Below, in pieces: positions 48,721 to 61,381 of a stretch of 64,000 nt of DNA. A program made the position numbers and the translations under genes. Every line of letters begins with the position of its first letter. Positions within the stretch are counted from its first letter, which is position 1. The notes under the pieces were generated by a model, which was not told the origin of the DNA, searched no databases, and saw nothing but the letters and a program-made list of their open reading frames with translations. The DNA comes from Calliopsis andreniformis (Eukaryota; Arthropoda; Insecta; Hymenoptera; Andrenidae): positions 10,456,961 to 10,520,960 of the forward strand of contig NC_135071.1 of the NCBI RefSeq assembly GCF_051401765.1, in the 5' to 3' direction.

Positions 48721-51700
48721 TCAACATTTTTTATACGTTCTATGAAACGCTGCGTTAAACCAAAGTTAAGCTATACTTAATTCTGCATAATTTTTATTAC
48801 TCGGAATTTTTTAAGAATTTCTACTTTTTTCAGATATATAAATACTAACTCTTGTTTTCTTTAAAGTGAAACTGTAATATTTTTAAATATCTTTGTTAGC
48901 GTAATTTATGGAGAATACTTTTTATTGGAGCAAATCGAAATACATATTTCTCATTTTAGGTAACAAACCATTTAATAAGCTTATTATTCTAAAAACTTGT
49001 ACATCTTAAGAATTATAAATACATATGATACTCATATGGGTATGTAGCTATGGTTTTATAGTTTATTATTTTTAATAATCTTTAACGAGATTATGTAATT
49101 TGTGAAATTTTAATTTATTCTTATTAAATTTTTATACTAGTATCGAAAGTCTTATATTTCTTAAAAGATTAGGACGTGTATAGAGACTTTTTAAGTTCGT
49201 TCATTCGAATTGAATTATGAAGTTTAAGAAAAATATATGTATGCACGTATCTACATATAGATACATACAATTGCGTTCTATTTAAAGGTTTATAAGTTCA
49301 TTCAAATGTTAATTAAAGTAAAATTCAGTAGTGTACTGCATTCAGAGGGCACAATATTACAAAGGACACTGTAGCTTTTTAAATGTCGCAAGTTCATATC
49401 CTTGTATTGCAAATTCATTTACTGACAAATATTCACAAAATAATTTCTACATATTTACCAACATTTCCAGAATAAATGTTAACTAAAAAGGATCAAAATG
49501 TATATTTTTTGAGAAAATTTTGATAATACTCTAGATGTCAGAAGTAAAGTCACAATGATTTTAATTACAGAGTCTTCATTTGATTAAGAAGCACACACAA
49601 ATGTATTTATGTTGATTTTAGATTTACTTAAGACAGTCTTAGTCTATAGGTATTAAATTAACAAAAATGCTTTCTACATAATTCTAAATTTCACGTGTCT
49701 TTTAAACCTTGTTTCAATAAAATACGAGGGTGATCAGATGTTTCGCTTGAACTTGTTTCATAAATGTTCTATTAAGCTTACGTTTAGAGATTGTTAGTGT
49801 GCTTTTAAGTATTTTGAAATACGATGCAAATTTTACCCTCTTCTATAGGAAGCAAACTTTTCTGATTCTTTCAGCTTGCATGAAAGTAATGTTATCCCTT
49901 GAACCGGTTTTATCTGGATTAACTCGAAAGTGGGTCTTTAAAATATCTATATTCGGGATGATCCATAATATCCTGCACAAAGTACAGAAACTGAACTGTA
50001 CAATAGCCCACATGCTCTTCCCTCATATTCTTGATTTTCTTCCACCGCTTTATATTGTTTCAGTATTAATAACTCATTTGTAATATTCCATTGAACCTCT
50101 GCCACACTTTTGGAAATTTCTTTCCTTCTATTGTCTTCATCCACAGACTATAAATGTATTTTTCAGAAGCAACTTTAGTTTGGCAACGTTTCTTTGTACA
50201 TATTACAGTCATTGCCAGTATTTTTGCAAACACCAGTGACAAGAGGATTTTGAATACCATTACCATTTCAGTCCTTAATCTTGGATATTATTGCAATATT
50301 TTTATTGTATATTTCATATTATTTTTAATATTTTTATTTATAATAATTTTTATTTATAATATTTTTTTTATTCTTTTTCTTTATGAACTATGTCAACCTT
50401 TATTTTTTATGTTTCGTACTATTTTGGAAAATTAGAAATGTAGCGGTTTTCCTAAGTTCTGAACGTCCATAATTTAATTCATAATTACGCAATGTGTAAT
50501 ATGTTGTGACACATTAATTTAAACTTTAATTCTAACAAGCTTCGCAGTTCTGTTTTCTTGGCGCTAGTGGTCATTATAAACCGTTGACGCGACATTGAAT
50601 TTCTAAAAAAAAATGAGCTATATGAATTCAATGAGTTGGTTTTGAAAAAATATTTCTTGCACTCTATGATCTTGCTTTATAATGAGTCATAAGATTATAA
50701 CGAGGAATTTTTTACAAGTTATTATTAATAACGTTTAGTAAAGAAACTTTTGTTTTATTCATATTAATCAACTGTTGGTTGATAAAGCCTGTATTCAAGG
50801 GCAATAGCCATTTGCACCCCGTAAAAAATCATAGAATATAAAAATCTATAGTCTAATTAATACTAATACATGTGTTCTACAAATGAATCATCTACGAAGT
50901 TTTCATGCAACATATTTCAGTATGAATGATATTAAGTACAATCAGTTAGCGTTTCTCACTTCAGGACGCAACAAGAGTTCAGCTTTGAATCCTGCTATCC
51001 AGCATCGTCCTACGTATCTATCTGCCTATAATTCCAGTCAAATTTTTTTTCTCGCTAAAACGTATCCACAAATACGAATCTCGTTCCCTCTTACATCAGG
51101 CAGCGTCATCCAAAAGAGAAGACAATGGCGCGTGGGTCGAGGCAATGTGTCGAGGCGTAGTCGTGTACATACGTAAATAGTTTTAAGGTGGTCGTAACTA
51201 GTAATGGGCACTCAATGTTCGTTTCTTCAAATTTTCGATCAAATCGATTGTTTCAAATGATGCATGTTTACAAGTCGAAGGAATCAGGACTTCTGTCGTG
51301 AAAGTTTTCAGCATCAGTCATCTTTGAATATATCTAAGGGGACATCACTGTAGGTTTGATCAGAATGAGGAAAAAGTTTCAAGGAAAATTTGGACTTGGT
51401 TTGATTTTTAAATTCTATGCTATTTTTCTACCCTTCCGATTGTTTCAAATGTTTCAAAAATTAAGAATATGTCTCTAGATTATTAATATATATTGTTCTG
51501 AAGGTGAGCTAGAGCTTTTTGAGGAATTTCTGAGAAATTGATATTGGGCTTTCCCTCGAGAATATATATTTTTTTAATAGTTAGGTAAGTAAACAGAATA
51601 AGAATTACATAATTTGTACTGCCAAACTGTGCACTATCTATGGACATTTGAGTCAGATGTATATGAGTGGAATATTACAAGCTTTGTAATATACATAATT

Positions 51701-53858
51701 TTCTTAATCCGTTTTTAATATTCAAGGATAAATGACAATTCACTAGGAAACTTCTATTTACCCATAAATAAAGAAATGGCACCTATTTAGTACCCATTTA
51801 CATACATACATAATACCATCGTTGATACAAAGATCTATCTGTGATTTGTAATTTTTGAGACAAATTTACCTTAATGTCTAAACAAGTGTGCTAAATAAAT
51901 TACTCATTATTAATATTATAACTCCTTCAATAATAAAACACTAAGTGTTTTTAATATCCATTCCCATAACTTGATTCTATATGGTGCTACCTGAAAAAAA
52001 AGAATAGAACGAAAAAAAATTGTTTAAATACTATCTTCCATCCACATTAAAAATCACAAATTTCCTAGTGTCGATAGTTCTTCATGCATCGTCTAGCGAT
52101 TAATTCAAGCTAAGAAACAATACGAGTCGCGTTGTTCCCATCGCTAGACAGAACGCGATCTTGCCGTGACGTAAGACGAAGCCCGCGGTACTTAACGATC
52201 GCTGCCATTGCACGTTAAAACGATTACTTCCGCTCTGCGTGGAGGTGGAGATACATCGTAAGTTCTAACGGCAATGCAGCTTCGTGAGCTTTGTTCGGTC
52301 TACGTGCTTACGAACTATCTAAGAATATTCTGGTCCGCTGTGTCCCCACGTCTACTATACGTATTTTCTGAACCTGTGCTCGTAATGCGATGGAATGGTC
52401 ACTTTTCGATATACTCGTCACTGCAAACTACATAAAGCCGATTTATACGACCCAGAACGTCTGAGTCCTTTCCAACGAACAGCGTACATGCTTGTTAAAC
52501 TTTCCTGCCTTCTGAAGCTTTAACCCTGCAAGCTTACTTATTGTTAGCGTTACTGGAAGCGTGATGCTCGTGTAAAAGGTGTACTATGTTTGAATTATAT
52601 GACGTGACATCAAAAATTTCTGATCGATTTACTAAGAAAAGAATAATTTAAGAATAAGAATAATTTACTACTGATTTATCATTGACTAGTTTTAGGACTA
52701 GAACTTAAACTAGTTTGAAAGTCTGGTAATCCTTCGTCTATAACCTAGATCGTTTATGATGCAAACTATTTTTGTATTTGAATTAGCAATAGCAGTTATT
52801 GAATGATATTCTAGAAACTTGGACAAATATTTTCGAACCTTTTTGATTTTTTTTAGACACAAAAGTAAAATAAAATAGCATGGACTTAAACGATTCAGTT
52901 TGTAAATAGCTTAGGTAGAAATAAAAAGTTGTAGACGAAGAGTTAAGTTAACTTAGAACATTACTAACCATCGTTACAGGAAGAATGTTATAAACTAGAT
53001 TCTTAACTCTTCTTAGTATTTATAACAGTTTAGAAGATTAATTGTTCTCTTTAGAGAAAGTATGTGTAACAGCCCATAAACTGTTAATACTAAACGGCAT
53101 ACAATCTAATAGTGCTCGTTAAGATATAAGGAGATTATAAAAATAGCAAATTGCCATAGTGAATTGAATAGATATAACAATATAGGACAAAAGAATGCCA
53201 CAAGGATATTGGCTGCACTAAAACTTTAACTTAGAAAACTTTTTTTTATTAATGCCTTAGTACAAGTTTTGAGTTTTGCAGAGAACATCACAATAGCATA
53301 CATTATCATCGTAATATAATTGTGTAACAGAAAATTTCAACATTCCAACCGATTGATTACATGAAATAATGAGAAGATATGTTTTTTGTAGTAATAAGTG
53401 AAAGTCACAAATTGTACTATTATAACTGACAATGAGTTTAATACTTAGATGGTTGGCCTAATACGCAATAATAAGTAATAATAATTTGAAAAACTTGGAT
53501 AGCAAAACTGAATATTTTTCCTGCTTGTGTACAAGTTCTGTGACACCTAAGAAAACAATTATAACTATTCCAATTGTGTCCAAAACAAAATACTACATAT
53601 AATCCTACATAACCCTAAGTGTTTTAACGTCAGTGGATACCACTAATAATTCTTCAACTTTACACTATAATAATTATACTCAAAATATTGCGCTTTAAAT
53701 AAAGATCACAGATAGAGTATTCGAAAACAGGTGTCAGAAATTCAGAGGAATAATTCTACATGCTCAAACGGAATAAAAGTCAAGAATAACGAAATTGCGT
53801 TTGAGGTTTAGTTTCAGAGTTATTAATTAGTACAAAAGCGCCTAAAGTTCGCACAAAA
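48721..53858. other. Long A+T-rich non-coding stretch
   Basis: No gene could be supported. Points seen: the 12-bp palindrome AATAAGCTTATT near 48,974; a tandem A+T tract at 50,318-50,375 (ATTTTTATTTATAATA repeated); a 15-bp direct repeat CGATTGTTTCAAATG near 51,246 and 51,438; CpG-richer patches at about 50,930-51,180 and 52,090-52,580; and an inverted pair TTAGTATT.AACAGTTTA at about 53,015-53,095. Confidence 0.5.
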
Positions 53859-53949
53859 TGTCTGGTTTAGAACTTATTCTACTGCCTGCGTGCACTGACC
53901 ATGTCAGACATCAGGTGCTCGATATCAGTAGAATAAGTCAAGTCAGACA
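53859..53949. ncRNA. 91-nt microRNA-precursor-like hairpin (candidate)
   Basis: The segment folds into one long stem-loop. From the base: TGTCTG pairs with CAGACA, then four more pairs including two wobbles, small bulges, and a 13-bp perfect run ACTTATTCTACTG (53,872-53,884) with CAGTAGAATAAGT (53,926-53,938). Next comes a 4x4 internal loop, then about ten more pairs (CGTGCAC.TGA with TCAGGTGCTCG) and a terminal loop of about 12 bases. Around 34 pairs in 91 nt fits an insect pre-microRNA. The strand is undetermined because the hairpin folds on both. I recognise no known microRNA seed. A small palindromic MITE is the main alternative. Confidence 0.4.
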
Positions 53950-55082
53950 TACTTTACGCGAAGATGTATAACGCTCTGCTGACAAGATGAGCCCTGGCAA
54001 TAATACAGATGTATGAATTTCGGCGATCATTTCATCAGCGGAACACAGTAGATTGTTAGGTATTTTTAACGCAATTTAATTTTATCATTCGTCGTTTTTA
54101 TCTTATTTTAGCATCTAGTCTGTATATTTGGAAAAGAAAGTACTTTGTGACTTTTCATAATTTTTGTATTTCTCCTTCCATTTAGTAGAGTTTGGTTACA
54201 CAATTTAGTAGCATCTTATAAAAAATTAATAATTAGAGTAAAAGTATTAGATCAACCGAGTGTAATATCATGCACAAGAAATTTATAGTCATCATCTAGT
54301 TTTTCTGTGAAAGTCCGTTAGTCTCTACATCTCATAGCGACGTGGAAGAGACTAATACCTCGTAAGGGGCTTCATCCGCGGACGAAATGGGCATGAATGC
54401 AAATCGAGAGCAGTTCGTTCCGTTGCAAAATACTTAGACATGAAGTGGATAATTCGCGTGTGTAGGCAAAGCGGAGTAACATCGCTGGTGGGGGAGTTGG
54501 CGCGTGTATCCGTTATGGTGTACACTTGTAACCATTACTGAATGGTTGGTCGGTGAGCACCAGCATTCCAGCTGCATTCCACGGCTTGTTCGATTCTCAA
54601 TTTCTCTGCTCTCTCCCATCTTTCTTCGTCGTTTCTTTGTGAACCCTTCCTTTTCTCTTTATATCATCACAACTTCTCCCCATTCTGTGTTTCTTCTCCA
54701 ACCCTCAAACTCCTCCGATGAGATTTCATTCCCGCTTCTCTCCCCCATTCCTTTCCACAACACATTTTAGCTTCATCTTATCGTTTCTGTCTTTGATCCC
54801 GCAACTTTTCCTTTGATTTCCTCCCACCCTTTTTCCCGCCTTTTCATCTCGGCACCTCGTTTGTAATCTTTTTCTGGCCGCAACACTTCTCATTCTTCCA
54901 GATGCGATCGTAGATCTTTTCACGTTTCTTTGCTTCCATCGATTCTTCTTGGTAGGTTCTCTGCAATTAAGCCAACCTTGGTTTAATCTTTCTTTGTGAT
55001 AACGTATGTACCGAGTTTGCGACAAAGAGTCTATCTTCCTGTGGTGAAATGTTTTGTTAGAAACTATAGACTTTATGAATCT
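53950..55082. other. Non-coding stretch with pyrimidine-rich tract
   Basis: No gene. From about 54,590 to 54,960 the plus strand is strongly pyrimidine-rich (TTCTTCGTCGTTTCTTTG, CCCGCTTCTCTCCCCC), which accounts for the 99-codon lysine/arginine-rich minus-strand frame. Such asymmetry can form triplex DNA or reflect a transcription-linked bias. Confidence 0.5.
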
Positions 55083-55084
55083 CT

Positions 55085-55390
55085 AGGGTGTTTATTAATC
55101 GTGCTAACTTAAAGTTTAATAGTTGTGTTGTTCATGTATGTCTTTTTGAACATTTCTTCTGGTACTAGTTATAGAACTTTTTAGTTTTGTGTGTAACTGC
55201 AATTATAATAATGTCAGATTCTTTTGGAGCTTCTATTCTTGGAAAATCGAAAAGGACCTTGTCTATATAAATAGTCAAGGATTTAAATAAAAAGAGGAGG
55301 AGTTTTTATGACAGTCACAAATCTTCTCTAAGTGAACATGCTTCCAAAATTTCAAGAAATTCCATGCGAAACTTCAAATGGAACACCCTG
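55085..55390. mobile_element. Possible TA-flanked element with a CAGGGTGTTC-type right end
   Basis: Reading inward from 55,390, the end is CAGGGTGTTCCATTTGAAG, bordered by TA, and so has the same terminus type as 4,964 and 34,077. The only left partner found is GGGTGTTTATTAATCG near 55,086, which shares just the first eight bases. The right end is convincing; the left border is a guess. Confidence 0.3.
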
Positions 55391-55392
55391 TA

Positions 55393-58151
55393 TACATTTA
55401 GCTTCCAGAATATTGGAAAATTTGTTTCAAAGAGCTGCTCTGCCTGATGAGACCAGTCTTTGGACACGTCTGCCCTCTGCTTCTACAGAGACTCCCTGAA
55501 GAACATACTCTACGTATCAGTATATTAAAAGAGAAGGTCGGAACACACTCTGGTTGTTCTAGTTTGGTAAAATTTTCGAACGATCTTTCTGCTAGGTCTG
55601 AATCTTGATGTTCAGTTAAGATTCTCAATAACGCACCAGTTATTATTTTTTCATTACCTCTGAGTATAATTTTATGACAAAAAATTGCGAGTAAGTGTGG
55701 AGGTGGGCATAAACGCGACACTGTCGACCACAATTTGCGACAATAAACGAAGTAATAGGAATAACAATGCCCCATTCTCCTGTGCTGAAATGTGATCTTT
55801 TATGGACACAGCAATGCTCATTTTTCTGTTGTATTTGTCAATTTCGTCTTCGACTAACTGTGTCGAAACCCTTACTACTCCCATACAATCTCATTTTCTT
55901 GCTTTATCCATATTAAAAAGACAAACACGTTCTTTTCGTCTATAGATACGCAATAGAGGTTATAGTACCTAGTCTAATGTAATTGGAATCTGGTTAGTCG
56001 TAGACAAGTCTATCGTTCGCTATATGCAAAACAAACTGTCAAGACAAACGAGGTTGTTTCACCGTTTATGACTAATAAATGGGCGTTAACGTGAAAGTTG
56101 CTCCTCATGATGAAATCCCTGCGTAATAAGGGAACGATTGCAAATTGCTATATCGCCAGGAAAATGATTCCTGGCTGGAACTTGCTCCTATCCGATTCTC
56201 GGGAAGTAAACTGCGCGCAACCCGTGTAATCACACGTTGTCATGAACGAAACGTTTTCATTCAGCATCATACCTTTTCAGAAATCATGCACTAAAATTGC
56301 CCCCTTAAAGTCATTACTTAACTACAATGTGGCGTGCAAATCCCGTTAACCCATCTATATTCATTTTAATGTCAATCCACGGTAATTTCGAAGCAATTAT
56401 TCTGCGAGCATTCTTCGGTACCCTGACTTTTACTGATCACTGTTTTTGTATTACTGGTTTGTTCGATATGGTTCAAATGCAGACCCGTAAACCATAATAG
56501 ATAATTGCGTTCTCGTAGAGAAAGATCGTTAATAGCGCAATCTTTATTCATTATAAAGTTATGGTTACATCCACCAGTTCATAACATTATTGTTTATCTT
56601 TTTGTCTTTTCTCTGTAAAAACAGCTGGATTAATATTCAAAAACAATATCAATGTCTCATCTTTTGTCATTAAACCTTCACTGTTGACAGATTATACTTT
56701 TCCTATAAGAAAGAATAATGCTTTTTATGATGATTTTTCAGGAAGTATTTATAATTATTTTTCTTAAACCTTTGTACAAAAGTCTCAGTGATTTTTTAAA
56801 AATTACAATAAATTATTAACAAAATGATGAAAAGATTGTACCACTGATATTCTTTTGTCACAAGTGTTTTATAGTTTGGACAAATGAAGTCTAAACAAGT
56901 TTGACAATGCTGCAGGATATATTGTTTTGTCCCAAAAATTACCCATGACCCTCATATAATCGAGTTTCCTAATGGAAGTACTCCCTTAACGATTCCATGA
57001 GATCAGGACCACCTTCTGGTAATATCGTTCCAGCGTCTCTCCCTTTCTTCCTCTGTTCGCGTGTGTTCCATGTTCGATCGTAAACGAAGGGAGATAGTCG
57101 ACTTTATAACGCGATTTGGTATGGAGAAGATCTCCACAGTGAATTGGTACGTGGCTGGAATACTTCCGACTAACGGAATTCTCAATGTTCTCACGAATCC
57201 TGGGGAATCCTGCGACAATTGGAACTTCATATTTGGAATTTTTCTTACATACAGACGTCCATAGGATCGTGATCATCGGAGACTCGTTACCTCATTCCAT
57301 CTCTGTCGGAAAAGACGAAAACGGTGAACTCTTGCTCACAGTGTATCTGGTTTCCATTTATTCAGCGCAGGTTTATTTGAAAATTTGAAACAGCTGGTTT
57401 TTATGTAAGCTGCTAAAGGAAAGTGTGCAGTGTCGCAGTGATATTAGGAAAACGTTGGCAATCGTAAGAATTTCGTGGAATAGAAATCAGAGATGGTGGA
57501 AGACCAAAGGGTCGTAAGGAATCAGGGATTATTTCCCTATGAATTGATTTTTAACTGGTTATTAACGAAAATACTTATACAATAAAATTCTTTTTTAATA
57601 AGATATGTTCTGTGTTGTATAAACGATCGTGGCATGTAAATTTAGACTGTTTGCCTGTAAATGTAAAAGATATTGCAGTCTACTGTACTTTTATGTCCAC
57701 TTTAAAGCTTCGGGGGGATGAAATTTTTAAACATTTGCCTGATGAATTCTTTCTGCCAAGTCTATCGAAGGTAGTCTTACTATTTTCTGTAGGCTTTTAT
57801 TTAGTTCTTCCTTATGCTCTGTTATATTGGTAATTTGATTAATTGTGAATAAGCATAGCCGATGATGGAGTACTTTTAATTCGTCATTTGGAGATATTTA
57901 TTCACGACCAACTAGTCGACTTTGTATCGCTTGGTAAATATCTTATTTCTCTATATTTTCACTTTAATCGACCATTTTCCTATCTGAATCTTGTAGTTGT
58001 AAGGTAACCAACGAATAAAGAACAATTATTCATCATTCGTAAATCAGTGTATTTAACAATCCACTAGTGACATAATTAGTTATAATCTTGATAGAGAAAT
58101 TAGTTGTGAAGTAAATATCAAAATTCTATAGGTAGATAATTTAAAATAAAC
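55393..58151. other. Non-coding stretch with CpG patches at 56.1-56.4 and 57.0-57.5 kb
   Basis: Two overlapping minus-strand frames at 55,398-55,775 (125 codons) and 55,672-55,884 (70 codons) were examined and show no recognisable domain. CpG-richer patches lie at about 56,060-56,430, with a 7-bp hairpin CCAGGAA/TTCCTGG at 56,156-56,174, and about 56,990-57,520, with overlapping frames on both strands. No gene is called. Confidence 0.5.
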
Positions 58152-58283
58152 AGGTGGGTGCTCCAAATAAAAAATCTAAAAAGAATTGAATTTATCACTT
58201 ATTCGGTGTTATTTCCATTTAGAAACAAAAATAAGTGATAAATTCAGCTTCTTTAAATCTTTTACTTATTGTTAGACCACTTT
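58152..58283. mobile_element. Palindromic MITE or hairpin, about 132 bp
   Basis: The 16-mer GAATTTATCACTTATT at 58,188-58,203 recurs in reverse complement at 58,230-58,245. Pairing continues outward with gaps to about 50 bp per arm (AAAAATCTAAAAAGAA against AAAAGATTTAAAGAAG; GTGCTCCAA against GTGGTCTAAC). The loop is about 26 bp. No coding capacity. No clear target-site duplication. Confidence 0.7.
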
Positions 58284-59854
58284 CATAATTACTTTTACAA
58301 ATGATCCAGCCACAGCTACTCTATTTTTATTCCTTGTAGAAGAGCAAGCAGAGTTTAAATTTACTATTTTACCCGTTTTCATCAGTTTTCAAAGGCAAAA
58401 TAGGTTTTTCATTTCCTGCTTTGAGAGCTGTTTTTACCTCCTAAGCATGGATATGATCAGATACTTATATAAAAACTTGAGTCTAATATTTTTGGACTCT
58501 TCACATGTATATCAAGTTTCATTAAGCCTTATGAATTCATATTCAGTAGTGTTCCTTCCTAGTATTATCATACTACGAAGCAGCTTCACTCTCATTTTCC
58601 AACCGTGTTCACTATTATGTTATAAAAAATTGTAAATAATTAATTTCATGTAACAATAACTAACGAACGAAATGTTAAACGTTTTCTGAAGATCAAAGTT
58701 TTATATAATTTCGTCTTATCCGTGAAAGATACTCGGTAAATAATCTCGAATGCTAGATCTTCCTTGCTCTGTCAAAAATCCTTGGAATTTTCATAACGGA
58801 GTTATTTTGTCTATGGACTGGATTCTCGGGGGACGGTTCGTTCCTTGCGTAAAGTTAGATTGCGGAGGATCAGCCCGACAAACGAAAAGTGGAACAGACA
58901 GTTATGCAAATCATTGCTGTGCGCGTACGAAAAGTGCATAACCACCGAAACGTCCCTTTACGTCCAGCCGTGAAGGTCCTTCGGGAAATTGGCAGGGATC
59001 GAGGAAAGTGAGCCCCAAGGGCGCACCGAGAAGCTGACGCACTTCTCTTAAGCGAAATGGACAGAGTTCGAACTGCGGAACGATCGATCTGACTACCTTA
59101 CATTCTCCTCAAGCTACTTTTAAGTGGATTGGATCGAACAGTATCGATGAGCGTTACTTTAATAGAAATTCCAATTGAGTACCACGAATCAAACGTCTCA
59201 TGGTTTACTGATTTTACTTTCACAGTGAATGCTTGTAGATGCTACTGTTCTTTTCGACACTGTCTCTTATTATTACGTGTAGGAAGACAAGATGCTATTT
59301 TTCTAGCAGTGAATTCTAGCAGAATTCTGCAGATTTTTCTAGCAGAACCAGTGCATATGACGGAGATTCATTCAAATAAATGGACATGAAAATTTGGAAA
59401 AACATAATTTTAGGCAGTAATGTATTAGTTTTCAAACATTAGAGAAAAACAATGTGTATGACGTAAAAAAGTACAAGTTCTCTGCTTATAATGATTAAAG
59501 ATACCGCTAAACATCTTCTGTAGTAGTATTCTTCAATTTTTTTTGTAAATACATCACTATACAATTAATTTTTACAGATTCTAATAGGTTCTTGATCATA
59601 ACAAAAAATCGAGTTTAAAGTTCAGATGTATTAAACGAAACTCCACGTAAAGTCTTTATGAGAATTAAGTTATATTAAATATTAATCGCATACTGAGGAG
59701 CATGTACATTCATTTTTTAATTTATGAGTTATTGAATGCACAACTAGATTTTTGCAATCAATGTTTCGTAAAAAGAAAATGAAAAGGAACATGAAACTTC
59801 GTATTCTAATGACGTGTTAGTATTAAAAAACGTATTTATTATGAATGCAGATAA
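58284..59854. other. Non-coding stretch, CpG patch at 58.7-59.1 kb
   Basis: No gene was recognised. The CpG-richer patch lies at about 58,730-59,120; the rest is A+T-rich. TTCTAGCAGTGAATTCTAGCAG near 59,299 contains a short near-duplication (TTCTAGCAG), which recurs near 59,336. Confidence 0.5.
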
Positions 59855-59858
59855 TTAA

Positions 59859-60006
59859 CCTTCTAGGTACGTATATTTGATGAGTCAGATTCGTTATGCA
59901 TTTTTCATGCCATAGTGCAGAATTGACGAATCGGATTCATCAATCAATTGGGATTAAACCAGATCTAGGAGGAAAATTTCTTCAAATTAGATCGGTACCC
60001 AAGGGG
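59859..60006. mobile_element. TTAA-flanked piggyBac-like MITE, 148 bp, with internal hairpin
   Basis: TTAA borders both sides (59,855-59,858 and 60,007-60,010). The left end CCTTCTAGGTACGTAT and the right end read inward CCCCTTGGGTACCGAT share GGTAC and most flanking bases. Inside, TTGATGAGTCAGATTCGT (59,877-59,894) pairs with ACGAATCGGATTCATCAA (59,926-59,943) at 17 of 18 positions if G:U is allowed. The right half carries about 45 bp absent from the left. No transposase is present. Confidence 0.65.
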
Positions 60007-60021
60007 TTAAGATAGCATTAA

Positions 60022-60108
60022 CCCTTTGCACTCAGAGGCTCTTTCACTGCAGGGAACTAAGCAGCAAATCGATGTAGCGAGGCAGAGTTGTCTGTTGAGT
60101 GCAAAGGG
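60022..60108. mobile_element. TTAA-flanked piggyBac-like MITE, 87 bp
   Basis: Exact 12-bp terminal inverted repeats CCCTTTGCACTC / GAGTGCAAAGGG are directly bordered by TTAA on both sides (60,018-60,021 and 60,109-60,112). Terminus and target site both fit piggyBac-type transposition. At 87 bp it is one of the shortest complete-looking units in the window. It starts only 7 bp after the TTAA that ends the preceding MITE. Confidence 0.85.
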
Positions 60109-60112
60109 TTAA

Positions 60113-61086
60113 ATATGTATTAAGTTTATTAATATATAATGGGTATATAAATATATATGTAAAGCACTATATGTAACTGAGCCATGATCGCATTGAACAT
60201 ACTGATCTTCACTTTCTGTGTAGGTACATGTACGTGTAAATGCCATTGTCAGAGAAACGAACTAAGTTATTATAGCAAAAACGATTTACGATCAGGAAGA
60301 GCGGTTTAAAATCACATAAAATTCACCCGTAAAAATGCGAGAACATTTTTTACTCGAATGTTTGACGCTCCTAACAGGCAGGAGCAGAGCTCAACCTAAG
60401 CACGTTTTATCAAGTTACCGCTGGATAGTTCTCTCGTTATCAGGCCATTCGAATAGTTAGACACACTCGCGTAATTCCCATGCGGACAGTTCTGCCCTTA
60501 TCACAGAGACTTCCCTTTATCTCTTTCAACCACCTCCTTTCCAGTTTTCGTTTCTTTCTTACCTCCCTTAAACCGACATCATCCGTTCAATTTTTCTTTC
60601 CCTTTTCCTTCCTTCCGCCTTTCTATCCTGTCTTCTGCCATCTCGCAAATTATACGCACGATCGGCTGCAGAAGAACAATCACCTCGAGAAAAATGGTAT
60701 CCGTTTGCCACGCTTATCGAGGCGCCGATAATGAGAATCGCTGTTCGCTTGCTTCCTCCTCGGGCGCGCCGAGGGAAAAATCAAACACTTCGATCGATCT
60801 TCTGAATTCGTTTTACAAGGGTGAGGATAATTTGTCGGAAAGCAGGGGAATAATCGTTTCGTGTGATTCGATTCTCCGAATGCCTTCTGGAATTTCAACG
60901 ATTATCGTTATTCAGCAATTGCTATAACTACTTGCTTTATTTTTACAGTTTTGATCTATGATCGAGGCAGTGAAATTTTTGCTAGTGTGTTCTCTGATCC
61001 ATGAAACTTTACAAAATAGGTTGTCAGAGCAAACAGTGTGAAAGTTATACCTTTATGGTCTAGACATATAGTATTTATATGTCAAT
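60113..61086. other. Non-coding stretch with pyrimidine tract and CpG patch
   Basis: No gene. The segment at about 60,520-60,640 is pyrimidine-rich on the plus strand (TTTTCTTTCCCTTTTCCTTC). About 60,640-60,880 is CpG-richer, with opposed 77- and 72-codon frames that match nothing. Confidence 0.5.
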
Positions 61087-61090
61087 TTAA

Positions 61091-61373
61091 CACTTTTAGT
61101 GCCAATCCTCTAACCACAGGTATAGTCAAAATTGCCAAGCCAGTTTCTTTATTAAAGAAAAGATTCTGTATTCACCACAAATATTTATTTATTATTTATT
61201 GGTGAATGAAAGTTTTCCCACATGTCGACAGATTTTTGTAGGTTACACCAACTAAAAAAGTTGTATTTTACAATTAACAACAAAACAAACTTAGAAATTA
61301 GAAGAATCTTAAAGACCAGTCCGTGACAATTTTAGTATTGTGTCGATAGATCGATACCTTGGCACTAAAAGGA
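61091..61373. mobile_element. TTAA-flanked piggyBac-like MITE, 283 bp
   Basis: TTAA borders both sides (61,087-61,090 and 61,374-61,377). Left end CACTTTTAGTGCCAA; right end read inward TCCTTTTAGTGCCAA, 13 of 15 identical. The interior holds several small hairpins (ATTCACC/GGTGAAT, TTTCTTT/AAAGAAA). No transposase is present. Confidence 0.75.
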
Positions 61374-61381
61374 TTAAGTAG

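Noticed and set aside
49947..50266. Two overlapping minus-strand frames that together suggested a membrane receptor fragment
   Set aside because: The hydrophobic stretch is short, the frames conflict, and no odorant- or gustatory-receptor motif could be confirmed.
55398..55884. Overlapping 125- and 70-codon minus-strand frames
   Set aside because: Read as a possible frameshifted gene, but neither peptide resembles a known protein and no splice signals support it.
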